A stretch of DNA of 64,000 nucleotides from assembly GCF_900231835.1 (NCBI RefSeq), contig NZ_OCTN01000009.1:36555-100554 (forward strand), read 5' to 3'. The DNA comes from Pontivivens marinum. Its GTDB lineage: Bacteria > Pseudomonadota > Alphaproteobacteria > Rhodobacterales > Rhodobacteraceae. This document shows, piece after piece, positions 25,282 to 34,872 of this stretch (within the stretch, counting starts at the first letter, position 1; every line of letters starts with the position of its first letter). The translations under genes and the position numbers were made by a program. Below the pieces are notes generated by a model that saw only the letters and a program-made list of their open reading frames with translations, made no database searches and had not been told where the DNA came from.

Positions 25282-26625
25282 ATGTCGAAATCAAACTTTA
25301 GCCGTCGCGGTGTGCTCAAAACGGGCGCGGCCTTTGGTGGTGCACTTGCAGCGCCGACTTTCTTCACCTCTGCGGCCAATGCGTTTACCAACGCACCAGG
25401 CGCATCTGCTGTTACGCTGGGCTTTAATGTGCCGCAGTCGGGTGCCTATGCGGATGAGGGTGCGGATGAGCTGCGCGCCTATGAGCTGGCCGTAAAGCAC
25501 CTGAACGGTGAGGGCGACGGCGGTATGCTGAACACCTTCTCGTCCAAGGTTCTGGACGGCACCGGTATCCTTGGCCGTAAGGTTGAGTATGTAACCGGCG
25601 ATACGCAGACGAAATCCGATGCTGCCCGCGCATCCGCCCGCTCGATGATCGAGCAGGACGGCGCGATCATGATCACCGGCGGTTCGTCCTCGGGCGTGGC
25701 TGTTGCTGTGCAGGGCCTGTGTCAGGAGGCCGGCGTGATCTTCATGTCGGGTCTGACCCATTCGAACGACACGACCGGTAAGGACAAGAAGGCGAACGGC
25801 TTCCGTCACTTCTTTAACGCTTACATGTCCGCTGCTGCGCTGGCACCGGTTCTGTCCGCGAATTACGGCAATGATCGTAACGCCTATCACCTGACAGCCG
25901 ACTACACATGGGGCTGGACACAGGAAGAGTCGATTGCCGCTGCGACCGAGAGCCTCGGCTGGAACACGGTTAACAAGGTCCGCACCCCGCTGGGCGCTGG
26001 CGACTTCTCTCAGTACATCACGCCGATCCTGAACTCCGGTGCTGATACGCTGATCCTGAACCACTATGGCCGCGACATGGTGAACTCGCTGACGCAGGCA
26101 GTTCAGTTCGGTCTGCGCGACCGTCAGGTCAACGGCAAGGACTTCCAAATCGTGGTTCCACTCTATTCCCGCCTGATGGCACAGGGTGCGGGCGAGAACG
26201 TGAAGGGTATCTTCGGCTCCACCAACTGGCACTGGTCGTTGCAGGACGAGGCCTCGCAGGCCTTTGTTCGGTCGTTCGGTCAGGAATACGGCTTCCCGCC
26301 ATCGCAGGCTGCACACACATGCTACGTTCAGGCGTTGCTCTATGCGGATGCTGTTCAGCGTGCAGGCGACTTTAACCCTTGTGCCGTTGTTGAGGCGCTG
26401 GAAGGGTTCGAGTTTGACGGCATGGGCAACGGTCCAACGCTGTATCGTGCCGACGATCACCAGTGCTTTAAGGACGTGCTGGTCGTGAAGGGTAAGGACA
26501 ACCCCTCCAACCAGTTCGATTTGCTGGAAGTTGTGGACGTTACCCCGGCGGAGCAGGTCACATATGCACCGGATCACCCCATGTTTGCCGGTGGCGAATT
26601 GGGCACATGTAATCCGGGCGCGTAA
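25282..26625 (+). CDS. LIV-type ABC transporter substrate-binding protein with twin-arginine leader
   Basis: 447-residue periplasmic binding protein of the branched-chain amino acid type (type I fold). The leader has SRRGVLKTGAAFGG, a twin-arginine motif, with cleavage near residue 35. The mature part opens TLGFNVPQSGAYADEGADEL, as in LivK-like proteins. A strong GGGAGGAA precedes the ATG. It is the first gene of an operon ending in acetyl-CoA synthetase and is divergent from an ScfR-type regulator, so a short-chain organic acid may be the ligand rather than branched-chain amino acids; this is inference. A GC hairpin directly follows its stop. Confidence 0.85.
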   Translation: MSKSNFSRRGVLKTGAAFGGALAAPTFFTSAANAFTNAPGASAVTLGFNVPQSGAYADEGADELRAYELAVKHLNGEGDGGMLNTFSSKVLDGTGILGRKVEYVTGDTQTKSDAARASARSMIEQDGAIMITGGSSSGVAVAVQGLCQEAGVIFMSGLTHSNDTTGKDKKANGFRHFFNAYMSAAALAPVLSANYGNDRNAYHLTADYTWGWTQEESIAAATESLGWNTVNKVRTPLGAGDFSQYITPILNSGADTLILNHYGRDMVNSLTQAVQFGLRDRQVNGKDFQIVVPLYSRLMAQGAGENVKGIFGSTNWHWSLQDEASQAFVRSFGQEYGFPPSQAAHTCYVQALLYADAVQRAGDFNPCAVVEALEGFEFDGMGNGPTLYRADDHQCFKDVLVVKGKDNPSNQFDLLEVVDVTPAEQVTYAPDHPMFAGGELGTCNPGA

Positions 26626-26633
26626 GCACCTTC

Positions 26634-26658
26634 GGGCCGCCCCGTTGCGGGGTGGCCC
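26634..26658 (+). promoter_or_regulatory. intercistronic GC hairpin after binding-protein gene
   Basis: GGGCCGCCCCG (26634-26644), loop TTG, CGGGGTGGCCC (26648-26658): an 11-pair stem with one G-T pair and no T-tract. It sits between the binding-protein gene and the permease genes, where such stems usually protect the upstream message or partly terminate, giving more binding protein than permease. Confidence 0.65.
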
Positions 26659-26688
26659 ACCCTTACCTCACTTACAGACTGGGAGCGT

Positions 26689-27720
26689 ATGATGGGCGAT
26701 ATCGTCCTGCAGATCCTCAATGGCCTCGACAAGGGATCCGCTTATGCGTTGATCGCCCTCGGCCTCACCCTCATCTTCGGCACGCTCGGCGTGGTTAACT
26801 TCGCTCACGGGGCGTTGTTCATGCTTGGTGCCTTCTGCACTGTCACGTTCAACAAGCTTATCAGCTTCCAGCGCGTCACACTTTCTGAAACGGAGACAAC
26901 AGCGTGGGGTTCCCCGCTGGAAATCCGCGAACCGGTCATGGAGGCATGGTTCGGCGATTTCGGATTGTGGCTGATCGACTATTCGGTTCTGGCGTCCATC
27001 GTCGTTGCTATTCCGGTGATGTTCATCATCGGCGTGGTGATGGAGCGTGGTCTGATCAAGCATTTCTATTCGCGCCCCCATGCGGAACAGATCCTTGTGA
27101 CCTTTGGTCTGGCCATTGTGTTGCAGGAGGTTATCCGGACCTTCTTTGGCGCCAACCCGATCCCGCAACCGGCCCCTGATGCCCTGCGCGGTATGATGGA
27201 TTTCGGCACTTTGCTGGGCTTCGAGCCGGGGCGCGTTCCCTATCCCACATGGCGCTTCGTCTACTTCTTCTTTGCGGCGGCTATTATCGGCGGCGTGTTT
27301 GCTTTCCTTCAGTTCACCACCTTCGGGATGGTTGTGCGTGCGGGCATGGCGGATCGTGAAACCGTGGGCCTGCTGGGTATCGATATCGACAAGCGGTTCA
27401 CCTTTATGTTCGGTCTGGCGGCCACAGTCGCCGGTTTGGCGGGGGTGATGTACACGCCGATCCTGTCGCCCGATTACCATCTGGGCATGGATTTTCTGGT
27501 GCTTAGCTTCATCGTGGTTGTTGTTGGCGGCATGGGCTCACTGCCCGGTGCGGTCGCGGCGGGTTTCCTGCTGGGGATTTTGCAATCCTTTGCCTCGATG
27601 AACGAAGTGAAGGCGCTGCTGCCCGGTATTGACCAGATCATTATCTATCTTGTCGCCGTCATCATTCTGCTTACCCGACCCCGGGGCCTGTTGGGCCGCG
27701 CGGGCGTGATGGAGGACTGA
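26689..27720 (+). CDS. LIV-type ABC transporter permease (LivH-like)
   Basis: 343-residue inner-membrane permease. The N-terminal LNGLDKGSAYALIALGLTLIFGTLGVVNFAHGALFMLG pattern is the LivH signature, followed by about eight hydrophobic segments and the GGMGSLPGAVAAGFLLGI motif near residue 283. ATG 26689 is used; a second ATG directly follows at 26692. GGGAG at 26681 is the likely ribosome-binding site. The loop between the first helices (about 50-95) is longer and more charged than in LivH. It pairs with the next gene's product. Confidence 0.9.
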   Translation: MMGDIVLQILNGLDKGSAYALIALGLTLIFGTLGVVNFAHGALFMLGAFCTVTFNKLISFQRVTLSETETTAWGSPLEIREPVMEAWFGDFGLWLIDYSVLASIVVAIPVMFIIGVVMERGLIKHFYSRPHAEQILVTFGLAIVLQEVIRTFFGANPIPQPAPDALRGMMDFGTLLGFEPGRVPYPTWRFVYFFFAAAIIGGVFAFLQFTTFGMVVRAGMADRETVGLLGIDIDKRFTFMFGLAATVAGLAGVMYTPILSPDYHLGMDFLVLSFIVVVVGGMGSLPGAVAAGFLLGILQSFASMNEVKALLPGIDQIIIYLVAVIILLTRPRGLLGRAGVMED

Positions 27721-27723
27721 ACC

Positions 27724-28917
27724 ATGTTCGGCTCAAAAATCTCCGACTCCATGCTGATGATCCTGTTTGTGATCGTTGTGGCACTGGTTCCCCTGCTGGC
27801 TGCGCCCTTTGGGGCAGGCTATCCGGCGCTGATGCAGTTCTTTGCCATCTTTGGCATCTTTGCGATCGGGTTTAACATCCTGTTCGGTTTGACCGGTTAT
27901 CTCAGCTTTGGTCATGCGGCCTTTCTGGGTGTGGGGTCATACTCCGCGGTTTGGATGTTCAAGCTGCTCAGCATGAATGTGCTGCCTGCGCTGTTCCTGT
28001 CCGTGATAATTGCCGGTCTGTTTGCGCTGGTGATCGGGTTTGTCAGCCTGCGTCGGTCGGGCATCTACTTTTCAATCCTGACGCTGGCCTTTGCTCAGAT
28101 GAGCTACAAACTGGCCTATTCGGTGCTGACCCCGATCACCAATGGTGAGACCGGTTTGCAACTGGCGCTGGACGATCCGCGTATTCTGGATGGTGAGCGT
28201 GTGGCGGGGCAGTTGCCGTCCCCGACCTTCTTTGGCTTGGACATGAATGCGACCACGGATGTTGCGGTGCTTGGCATGGATGTGCAGCTGAATGTCGGCT
28301 ACTTCTTTAGCGCGGCGTTTCTGGTGCTGGCATTCTGGATCGCGATGCGGATTTTCCGCTCACCCTTTGGCCTGATGCTCAAGGCGGTGAAAACCAACCA
28401 GAACCGCCTGAATTATACCGGCGTGAACACGCGGCCCTATACGCTGGCAGCTTTCGTTATTTCGGGCATGTATGCCGGTCTGGCGGGTGGCTTGCTGGCC
28501 TGTATGGACCCGCTTGCCGGTGCGGAGCGGATGGTTTGGACTGCCTCGGGTGAGGTTGTTCTGATGACCATTCTGGGCGGTGCAGGCACGTTGCTAGGCC
28601 CGATCATCGGCGCCAGCGTGATTAAGTTTGCCGAGGCGAAGCTGTCCAAATTCAACGAAAACGTGGTTGAGGCGTGGTTCTCCTTCCTGCCTGAGGGGCT
28701 GGGCGACAGTATCGCCTTTGTTGTCGCGAAATTCGTTGGTGATGGCTGGCACCTGACGCTGGGCCTGGTGTTCATGCTGGTGGTGACATTCCTGCCCGGC
28801 GGTCTGGTCGAGGGTGCGCGACGCATCGGCGGCTATCTGGGGCGGCGTGGCCATAAGGGCGACCTCGATAAGCTCGGCTCCAATGTGCAGGGTGGCAAGT
28901 CCACCACTGCGGAATAA
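27724..28917 (+). CDS. LIV-type ABC transporter permease (LivM-like)
   Basis: 397-residue membrane permease with the LivM core: [25 protein letters not shown] (about residues 48-72), [18 protein letters not shown], and [26 protein letters not shown], the coupling region. [15 protein letters not shown] and [13 protein letters not shown] follow. The C-terminal tail (about residues 370-397) is hydrophilic. It starts 3 bases after the LivH-like stop and forms the channel with that subunit. Confidence 0.9.
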   Translation: MFGSKISDSMLMILFVIVVALVPLLAAPFGAGYPALMQFFAIFGIFAIGFNILFGLTGYLSFGHAAFLGVGSYSAVWMFKLLSMNVLPALFLSVIIAGLFALVIGFVSLRRSGIYFSILTLAFAQMSYKLAYSVLTPITNGETGLQLALDDPRILDGERVAGQLPSPTFFGLDMNATTDVAVLGMDVQLNVGYFFSAAFLVLAFWIAMRIFRSPFGLMLKAVKTNQNRLNYTGVNTRPYTLAAFVISGMYAGLAGGLLACMDPLAGAERMVWTASGEVVLMTILGGAGTLLGPIIGASVIKFAEAKLSKFNENVVEAWFSFLPEGLGDSIAFVVAKFVGDGWHLTLGLVFMLVVTFLPGGLVEGARRIGGYLGRRGHKGDLDKLGSNVQGGKSTTAE

Positions 28918-28928
28918 GGGAGGGGACG

Positions 28929-29690
28929 ATGGGAATTCTCGAAGTCCAAAATGTAAATAAGCGCTTCGGTGGCCTACAGGCGCTGGACGATGTGAACCTC
29001 AACGTTGAGGAAGGCACCGTCCACGCGATCATCGGTCCGAACGGCGCTGGTAAATCCACACTTCTCAACTGCTTTGTCGGGCGTCTGACGCCTGACACGG
29101 GCACGGTGATGTTCAATGGGCAAAGCCTGATTGGCCGTAAACCGCATGAGATTAACCAGATGGGCGTCAGCCGCGTGTTCCAGACGCCTGAGATATTTAG
29201 CGATCTGACCATTCTGGAAAACGTGATGATCCCGTCTTTTGCCAAGCGGGACGGCGCATTCAAACTATCGCCCTTCGCGGCGGTAAAGGCTGAAAGCGCG
29301 ATCCGTGACCATGCGGAGGAAATGCTGGGTCAGGTGGGCATGTTGGAGAAGCGGAACATGATCGCCTCTGCCATGTCACGCGGGGATAAACGTCGCCTCG
29401 AAATGGCGATGTGCCTTGCGCAGGACCCCAAACTGCTGCTGCTGGATGAACCCACAGCGGGCATGGCGCGGGCCGATACCAACGCAACGATCGACCTGCT
29501 GAAACAGATTGCGGATACGCGGCCGATTACCTTTGTGGTGATCGAACACGACATGCATGTCGTGTTCTCGCTGGCTGACCGGATCAGCGTTCTGGCGCAG
29601 GGCCATGTGATCGTTGAGGACGACCCGCAGAACATCAAGGGCAACCCCAAGGTACGTGAAGCGTATCTGGGCGACGCGCACGACGATTGA
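28929..29690 (+). CDS. LIV-type ABC transporter ATP-binding protein (LivG-like)
   Basis: 253-residue ATPase. Walker A is GPNGAGKST near residue 35. The signature is MSRGDKRRLEMAMC, differing from the usual LSGGQ but familiar in some LIV-type systems. Walker B is LLLLDEPTAGMARADTN and the H-loop is VVIEHDMHVVFS. GGGAGGGG upstream is a strong ribosome-binding site. It energises transport with the LivF-like subunit that starts 10 bases after its stop. Confidence 0.9.
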   Translation: MGILEVQNVNKRFGGLQALDDVNLNVEEGTVHAIIGPNGAGKSTLLNCFVGRLTPDTGTVMFNGQSLIGRKPHEINQMGVSRVFQTPEIFSDLTILENVMIPSFAKRDGAFKLSPFAAVKAESAIRDHAEEMLGQVGMLEKRNMIASAMSRGDKRRLEMAMCLAQDPKLLLLDEPTAGMARADTNATIDLLKQIADTRPITFVVIEHDMHVVFSLADRISVLAQGHVIVEDDPQNIKGNPKVREAYLGDAHDD

Positions 29691-29700
29691 GGATATCGAG

Positions 29701-30450
29701 ATGAGCGAATTTTCCACTCTCAAGGCGCCGGCACAACGCAGTGAACCCGCCTTCTTCTCCTGCTGGGACATGCACGCCTATTATGGTGAAAGCTATATCG
29801 TGCAGGGCGTCAGCATGAACATCCACGAGGGCGAAATCCTCGCCTTGCTGGGGCGCAACGGTGCGGGCAAAACCTCGACCCTGCGCGCCATTGCACGGGC
29901 CGGATCACCAATGGTGACTCATGGCGAGATTTGGCTGGACCATCAACCCTTGCATGAGATGAGCGCGCATGAGGCAGCCCGCTCTGGCGTGGCGTTGGTG
30001 CCAGAGGACCGGCGCATCATTCAGGGCCTGACCGTTGAGGAAAACCTGCAATTGGCCCAGATCGCACCGCCCAAGGGCTGGTCGATTGAGCGGATTTACG
30101 AGCTGTTCCCCCGCCTGGGCGAACGGCGCAAGCAGGAGGGCGTGACCCTGTCCGGTGGTGAACAGCAGATGCTGGCCATTGGCCGCGCATTAGCCCGCGA
30201 CATCAAGCTGCTCTTGCTGGATGAACCATATGAGGGGCTGGCCCCCGTGATCGTTCATGAGATCGAGCGTACGCTCAAGGAAATCCGCGCGCTGGGTATC
30301 ACCACGGTGATTGTTGAGCAGAACGCGGTTGCCGCGCTGAAGCTTGCAGATCGGGCTGTCATTCTGGACACTGGCACTGTTGTCTATGACGATACCGCAC
30401 AGCACTTGCTCGATAACAAAGAAATGCGAGAACAATATCTCGCAATCTGA
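29701..30450 (+). CDS. LIV-type ABC transporter ATP-binding protein (LivF-like)
   Basis: 249-residue ATPase. Walker [11 protein letters not shown] near residue 53, [16 protein letters not shown] after the Q-loop (typical LivF), signature [16 protein letters not shown], Walker [14 protein letters not shown]. The start is ATG 29701 behind GAGGATATCGAG; a longer frame reaches 29614 inside livG but the added residues are not family-like. An N-terminal extension of about 25 residues precedes the ATPase core. Followed by a hairpin and the acetyl-CoA synthetase gene. Confidence 0.9.
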   Translation: MSEFSTLKAPAQRSEPAFFSCWDMHAYYGESYIVQGVSMNIHEGEILALLGRNGAGKTSTLRAIARAGSPMVTHGEIWLDHQPLHEMSAHEAARSGVALVPEDRRIIQGLTVEENLQLAQIAPPKGWSIERIYELFPRLGERRKQEGVTLSGGEQQMLAIGRALARDIKLLLLDEPYEGLAPVIVHEIERTLKEIRALGITTVIVEQNAVAALKLADRAVILDTGTVVYDDTAQHLLDNKEMREQYLAI

Positions 30451-30457
30451 ACTGCAC

Positions 30458-30480
30458 CGCTGCGGGCTGGTCCCGCAGCG
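30458..30480 (+). promoter_or_regulatory. intercistronic GC hairpin before acs
   Basis: Perfect nine-pair stem CGCTGCGGG / CCCGCAGCG with loop CTGGT, no T-tract, in the 55-base gap between the LivF-like gene and the acetyl-CoA synthetase gene. It may stabilise or segment the operon message. It resembles the hairpin at 26634 in strength and placement. Confidence 0.65.
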
Positions 30481-30505
30481 CAAGAACAGTCCCGGAGGAG
30501 CCCCC

Positions 30506-32449
30506 GTGAAGGATATCTACGAACCCGTCCCCGAACTCGTCGCCCGCGCCCATATCGACGCGGCAGGGTATGAGGCAAAATACGCTGCATCCGTCGCTGA
30601 TCCAGAGGCATTCTGGGCCGAGGAGGCAAAGCGCCTCGACTGGATCAAAACCCCGACCAAGGTAAAGAATACCAGCTTTGCCTACCCCGATATTTCCATC
30701 AAATGGTTCGAGGATGGTGAGCTGAACGTCGCCGCCAACTGCATCGACCGCCATCTGGAAACGCGGGCCGAGCAAACCGCGATCATCTGGGAGCCGGATA
30801 ACCCCGAGGAGGGCGCGCAGCACATCACCTATCGCGACCTGCACACAAATGTATGCAAAATGGCAAATGTGCTCAAGGATCTGGGCGTGACCAAGGGCGA
30901 CCGTGTTGTCCTGTACATGCCGATGATTCCGCAGGCCGCCTATGCGATGCTGGCCTGCGCACGGATCGGCGCGATCCATTCCATCGTTTTCGCGGGCTTC
31001 TCCTCGGACGCGCTGGCGAACCGTGTGAATGGCTCGCAGGCAAAGGTGGTGATTACCGCTGACGGCGCGCCGCGCGGCGGGCGAGCGACCAACCTGAAGG
31101 ATAACGTCAATCAGGCGCTGCTGCACTGTGATGACAGCGTGAAGTGCCTTGTCGTTCGACGCACCGGCCAGCAAATCGCGTGGCGGCCCGAGGGCGACGT
31201 GTGGCTGCATGAAGCCGAGGCAAATGTCGCGGATACCTGCGAGCCTGTGGCGATGAACGCCGAGGATCCGCTGTTCATCCTCTACACCTCTGGCTCCACC
31301 GGTATGCCAAAGGGCGTGGTGCACACCACTGGCGGCTATCTGCTATATGCTGCGATGACCCATCAATACACGTTCGATTATCACGATGGCGACGTGTTCT
31401 GGTGCACGGCCGATGTCGGCTGGGTGACTGGCCACAGCTATATCGTCTACGGCCCGCTGGCCAATGGCGCGACGACCGTGATGTTCGAGGGCGTGCCAAC
31501 ATGGCCCGATGCATCCCGTTTCTGGCAGGTATGCGAGAAACATAAGGTCACGCAATTCTACACCGCTCCTACTGCGATCCGCGCCTTGATGGGCAAGGGC
31601 AAGGAATGGGTCGAGGGCTGCGATCTGTCCTCCATCCGCCTGCTGGGCACGGTGGGTGAGCCGATCAACCCTGAGGCATGGGCGTGGTATAATGACGTTG
31701 TGGGCAAGGGAAATTGCCCCATCGTGGATACGTGGTGGCAAACCGAAACCGGCGGCCACCTGATCACGCCACTGCCCGGCGCAATCGCGGCAAAACCCGG
31801 ATCAGCGACCAAGCCGTTCTTTGGCGTGCAGCCAGAGGTTCTGGACGCGACAACCGGCGAAGTCCAAACCGAAACTCAGGCCGAGGGTGTGCTGGTTATC
31901 AAGGATAGCTGGCCCGGCCAGATGCGCACGGTTTGGGGCGATCATGACCGCTTCGTGAAGACTTATTTCTCGGATTACAAAGGCTACTATTTCAGCGGCG
32001 ATGGCTGCCGCCGTGATGCGGATGGCTATTACTGGATCACGGGTCGCGTCGATGATGTCATCAACGTGTCCGGCCACCGCATGGGCACGGCCGAGGTGGA
32101 AAGCGCGCTGGTCGCCCATTCCGCCGTATCCGAGGCCGCAGTCGTCGGCTTCCCACATGATATCAAGGGGCAGGGCATCTATTGCTATGTCACGCTGATG
32201 GAGGGGCAGGAGCCATCTGATGCGCTGCTGGTAGAGCTGCAAAACCACGTCCGAACTGAGATCGGCCCGATTGCCAAGCCTGACGTGATCCAATGGGCGC
32301 CGGGCCTGCCGAAAACACGCTCTGGCAAGATTATGCGCCGCATTCTGCGCAAAATCGCTGAAAACGACTACGGCGCGCTGGGGGATACCTCGACTCTGGC
32401 CGATCCGTCAGTGGTTGATGATCTTATTGCAAATCGTGCAGGAACCTAA
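30506..32449 (+). CDS. acs: acetyl-CoA synthetase
   Basis: 648-residue AMP-forming acetate:CoA ligase, the normal length for Acs. It starts at GTG 30506 behind GGAGGAG; the frame extends further upstream but only through livF. Motifs: phosphate loop [11 protein letters not shown] (about residue 262), [10 protein letters not shown] (about 411), and the catalytic, acetylatable lysine in [11 protein letters not shown] (about residue 610). It activates acetate to acetyl-CoA. Being the last gene of a LIV-type operon, next to an ScfR regulator and a CrbS-like kinase, it suggests coupled uptake and activation of a short-chain acid. Propionate is an alternative substrate. Confidence 0.92.
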   Translation: MKDIYEPVPELVARAHIDAAGYEAKYAASVADPEAFWAEEAKRLDWIKTPTKVKNTSFAYPDISIKWFEDGELNVAANCIDRHLETRAEQTAIIWEPDNPEEGAQHITYRDLHTNVCKMANVLKDLGVTKGDRVVLYMPMIPQAAYAMLACARIGAIHSIVFAGFSSDALANRVNGSQAKVVITADGAPRGGRATNLKDNVNQALLHCDDSVKCLVVRRTGQQIAWRPEGDVWLHEAEANVADTCEPVAMNAEDPLFILYTSGSTGMPKGVVHTTGGYLLYAAMTHQYTFDYHDGDVFWCTADVGWVTGHSYIVYGPLANGATTVMFEGVPTWPDASRFWQVCEKHKVTQFYTAPTAIRALMGKGKEWVEGCDLSSIRLLGTVGEPINPEAWAWYNDVVGKGNCPIVDTWWQTETGGHLITPLPGAIAAKPGSATKPFFGVQPEVLDATTGEVQTETQAEGVLVIKDSWPGQMRTVWGDHDRFVKTYFSDYKGYYFSGDGCRRDADGYYWITGRVDDVINVSGHRMGTAEVESALVAHSAVSEAAVVGFPHDIKGQGIYCYVTLMEGQEPSDALLVELQNHVRTEIGPIAKPDVIQWAPGLPKTRSGKIMRRILRKIAENDYGALGDTSTLADPSVVDDLIANRAGT

Positions 32450-32483
32450 CGGGTTGATCTGTTGGTAAACTACGGCAAAGATA

Positions 32484-32506
32484 GGGGCGCTTCCGGCGCC
32501 CCTTTT
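32484..32506 (+). terminator. rho-independent terminator after acs
   Basis: GGGGCGC, loop TTCCG, GCGCCCC followed by TTTT (32503-32506). It lies 35 bases downstream of the acs stop and ends the LIV-acs transcript. Confidence 0.85.
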
Positions 32507-32528
32507 CGTATCTAAGCGTGGATTTATT

Positions 32529-33014
32529 ATGATATTTCGCTCCTTGTTCGTCGCTGCATCTGTGATGTTGGTTCCCGCAATGTCCTATGCTCAGGATATC
32601 GTCGATGGCACCAATATCGCGCGGCTTAATCAAATCATCGCAGAGGTAAATCCGACCTCCAGTGTTGAGACGGACAATGATGGAAACCTCTATATTCGCG
32701 CGGAGCACGATGGCTGGAATTACGATGTGCAGTTTTATGACTGTGACGGGAATAAAGATTGCAGCATGATGCAATATGTCGTGCAGTTCGATACAAATGG
32801 CAGTTATCGCCCTGAGCAGGCACTGGCATGGCACAGCGATTGGGTCTGGGGGCGGATCAGCTTTAACGACGGCGATGTCTATTTCGAGATGCCCATCAAC
32901 CTGTATGGCGGCGTAACGCTGGAAAACTTCCGTGACAGTCATGACCTGTGGCTGACGATCATGGGTGATTTCGTCAATGAAATCGGCTGGGGGCCCAGCG
33001 TGCCGCCAAAGTGA
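32529..33014 (+). CDS. exported YbjN domain-containing protein
   Basis: 161 residues with a clear Sec signal peptide (about 1-21, ending SYA-Q). The mature part has the YbjN-like layout: LNQIIAEVNPTSSVETDNDGNLYIRAEHDGWNYDVQFYDCD followed by a three-strand region and WLTIMGDFVNEIGWG. YbjN domains resemble type III secretion chaperones and are of unknown biochemical role. Two cysteines (YDCDGNKDCS) could form a disulfide in the periplasm. It is a single gene between two terminator or promoter gaps. Confidence 0.7.
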   Translation: MIFRSLFVAASVMLVPAMSYAQDIVDGTNIARLNQIIAEVNPTSSVETDNDGNLYIRAEHDGWNYDVQFYDCDGNKDCSMMQYVVQFDTNGSYRPEQALAWHSDWVWGRISFNDGDVYFEMPINLYGGVTLENFRDSHDLWLTIMGDFVNEIGWGPSVPPK

Positions 33015-33116
33015 TGCGGTCCAACACTTACTGACATTTATGCGAGGTTTCGCGCCGTGCATTGACTCGCGACATGTCGGCGGCTCCTGTACCGCAAACC
33101 GAACAAGGACGCCGTC

Positions 33117-34709
33117 ATGAGCACTTCCGTTGATATCATCGCTTCTCGCCTGTTTGATGCGGGGGTGCGCCATGCCTTTGGCGTGCCGGGGGGCGAGGTT
33201 CTGGACCTGATCGACGCATTGCAGCGGGCCGGGATTACCTTCGTCCTGGCGCGGCACGAAAACGCAGCCGGATTCATGGCTGAGGGGGCATGGCACGCCA
33301 CCGGCGCACCGGGTGTTCTGGTGGCGACTGTGGGGCCGGGCATGGCGAACACGGTCAACGTGACGGCGAATGCGGAACAGGACCGCGTGCCGCTGATCGT
33401 GCTGACGGGGCGCTATGATGACGCGACCACGCTGCGCTATACCCATCAGATTTTCGACCACCGCGCTGTGTTGGGGCCATTGGTTAAGGCCAGTTTTGAG
33501 GCGCGTGTAGATGCCTGTGATGTGATGATTGATAAGGCGGTGCGCCTTGCACTGGACCCGCAGCCGGGTCCGGTTCATATCGACATTCCCATTGGTGTTG
33601 CCTCTGCCGCGCATGTCCCCGCGCGGGTTGCGCCGATTGCGGTCGCGTCGCCGGTTATGCCCGCCAATCTGGATGCGGCCCGCGCACGTTTGTCAGCCGC
33701 AAAGCGCCCGCTGATCGTCGCGGGGCTGGACCTGTTGAACCATGCAGGCGCGGCAGAAACGGTTCGCGACCTTGCCATCACGCACAACATCCCCGTTATC
33801 ACGACCTATAAAGCCAAGGGCGTGCTGCCCGAGGATCACCCGCTATCGCTGGGCGGCCATGGCCTCAGCCCGAAATCCGATGCGATTACCTTGCCCCTGA
33901 TTGCCGAGGCGGACTTCGTGATTTGTGCGGGTTATGATCCGATTGAGATGCGTGCCGGCTGGCAGGATCCATGGGACGCCGCTAATGCGATCGAATTTGT
34001 AAGCACGCCAAACCGTCAGGCAATGCACGCCGTTGGCGACAGTTGGGCCTGTGATCCAGGGGCGGGCATGGCCGCATTGTTCGACGGGGCAACGCCCGCG
34101 CCTGAATGGGGGGGCAGGATCATCGAAGCCCGCGCCGCATTGACCACCGCGTTCACGCCCAGCGAAGATTGGGGACCGGCGCAGGCGCTGGCCATGCTGA
34201 ACCAGATGCGTCCTCAGGATATGATGGTCAGTGTGGATAGCGGCGCGCACCGCATTTTGATGAGCCAGCTATGGCGCTGCACCTTGCCTCACACGCTGAT
34301 CCAGTCCACCGGCCTGTGCACTATGGGATGCGCATTGCCACTCGCCATGGGGCACGCCGTGGCCAGCGGTGCGCGGTCCATGGCGGTGATGGGGGATGGT
34401 TGTCTGGATATGATCATGGGTGAGCTGGCAACCCTGCGGGACACCAACGCGCCGGTGATTTGCACGGTCCTGAACGACAGCTCACTCTCCCTGATCGAGT
34501 TAAAGCAACGTCGTGATGGCAAACAAAACACCGGCGTGGACTTCGGCGCGACCAATTACGCAAATGTTGCCACCGCGCTGGGGCTAAAGGCCCTGCGCGC
34601 AACGACTCAACAGGAATTGGAACTGGCCACCGCCGAGGCTTTGGCGGCAACCGGTCCCGTCTTGTTAGAGGTGGTGATCCCTCGCCGTGGCTATGACGGG
34701 CTGATCTGA
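33117..34709 (+). CDS. thiamine diphosphate-dependent enzyme (acetolactate synthase-like)
   Basis: 530-residue three-domain ThDP enzyme. The N-terminal domain has the catalytic glutamate in ARHENAAGFMAEG, and the C-terminal domain has the ThDP-Mg motif starting MGDGCLDMIMGE and ending VLNDSSLSLIE. The middle domain (about 190-330) has no obvious FAD motif. It is shorter than typical IlvB (about 570) and has no small subunit nearby, so it may be a decarboxylase or carboligase (benzoylformate decarboxylase, sulfopyruvate or phosphonopyruvate type) rather than biosynthetic acetolactate synthase. No gene context resolves this. Confidence 0.8.
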   Translation: MSTSVDIIASRLFDAGVRHAFGVPGGEVLDLIDALQRAGITFVLARHENAAGFMAEGAWHATGAPGVLVATVGPGMANTVNVTANAEQDRVPLIVLTGRYDDATTLRYTHQIFDHRAVLGPLVKASFEARVDACDVMIDKAVRLALDPQPGPVHIDIPIGVASAAHVPARVAPIAVASPVMPANLDAARARLSAAKRPLIVAGLDLLNHAGAAETVRDLAITHNIPVITTYKAKGVLPEDHPLSLGGHGLSPKSDAITLPLIAEADFVICAGYDPIEMRAGWQDPWDAANAIEFVSTPNRQAMHAVGDSWACDPGAGMAALFDGATPAPEWGGRIIEARAALTTAFTPSEDWGPAQALAMLNQMRPQDMMVSVDSGAHRILMSQLWRCTLPHTLIQSTGLCTMGCALPLAMGHAVASGARSMAVMGDGCLDMIMGELATLRDTNAPVICTVLNDSSLSLIELKQRRDGKQNTGVDFGATNYANVATALGLKALRATTQQELELATAEALAATGPVLLEVVIPRRGYDGLI

Positions 34710-34872
34710 CTCTGGCTTGTGCTGGATGTTCCTGCGCCATTTGTCTTGCTTGACGCATGTGAATGTTACACTGGGTTTTAGAGCGCAGGCATCCCTGCGA
34801 CTGGATTCTATATGATTTAATATTGATCTAAAAGTTATTGTGTGAATACTCGTTTCTGAGAGCGAGGTTCAT

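Noticed and set aside
25291..26577. 428-codon open frame antisense to the LIV-type binding protein
   Set aside because: The plus-strand gene has a twin-arginine leader, strong ribosome-binding site and family motifs. The antisense frame has no recognisable domain and reflects GC-rich codon bias.
32424..33614. 396-codon minus-strand open frame across the YbjN-like and ThDP genes
   Set aside because: It covers two good plus-strand genes and the intergenic gap, with no domain visible.
34784..34799. CGCAGG-CATC-CCTGCG hairpin before the CHASE2 gene as terminator of the ThDP gene
   Set aside because: Only six pairs and no T-tract; it may be chance, so not listed as a feature.
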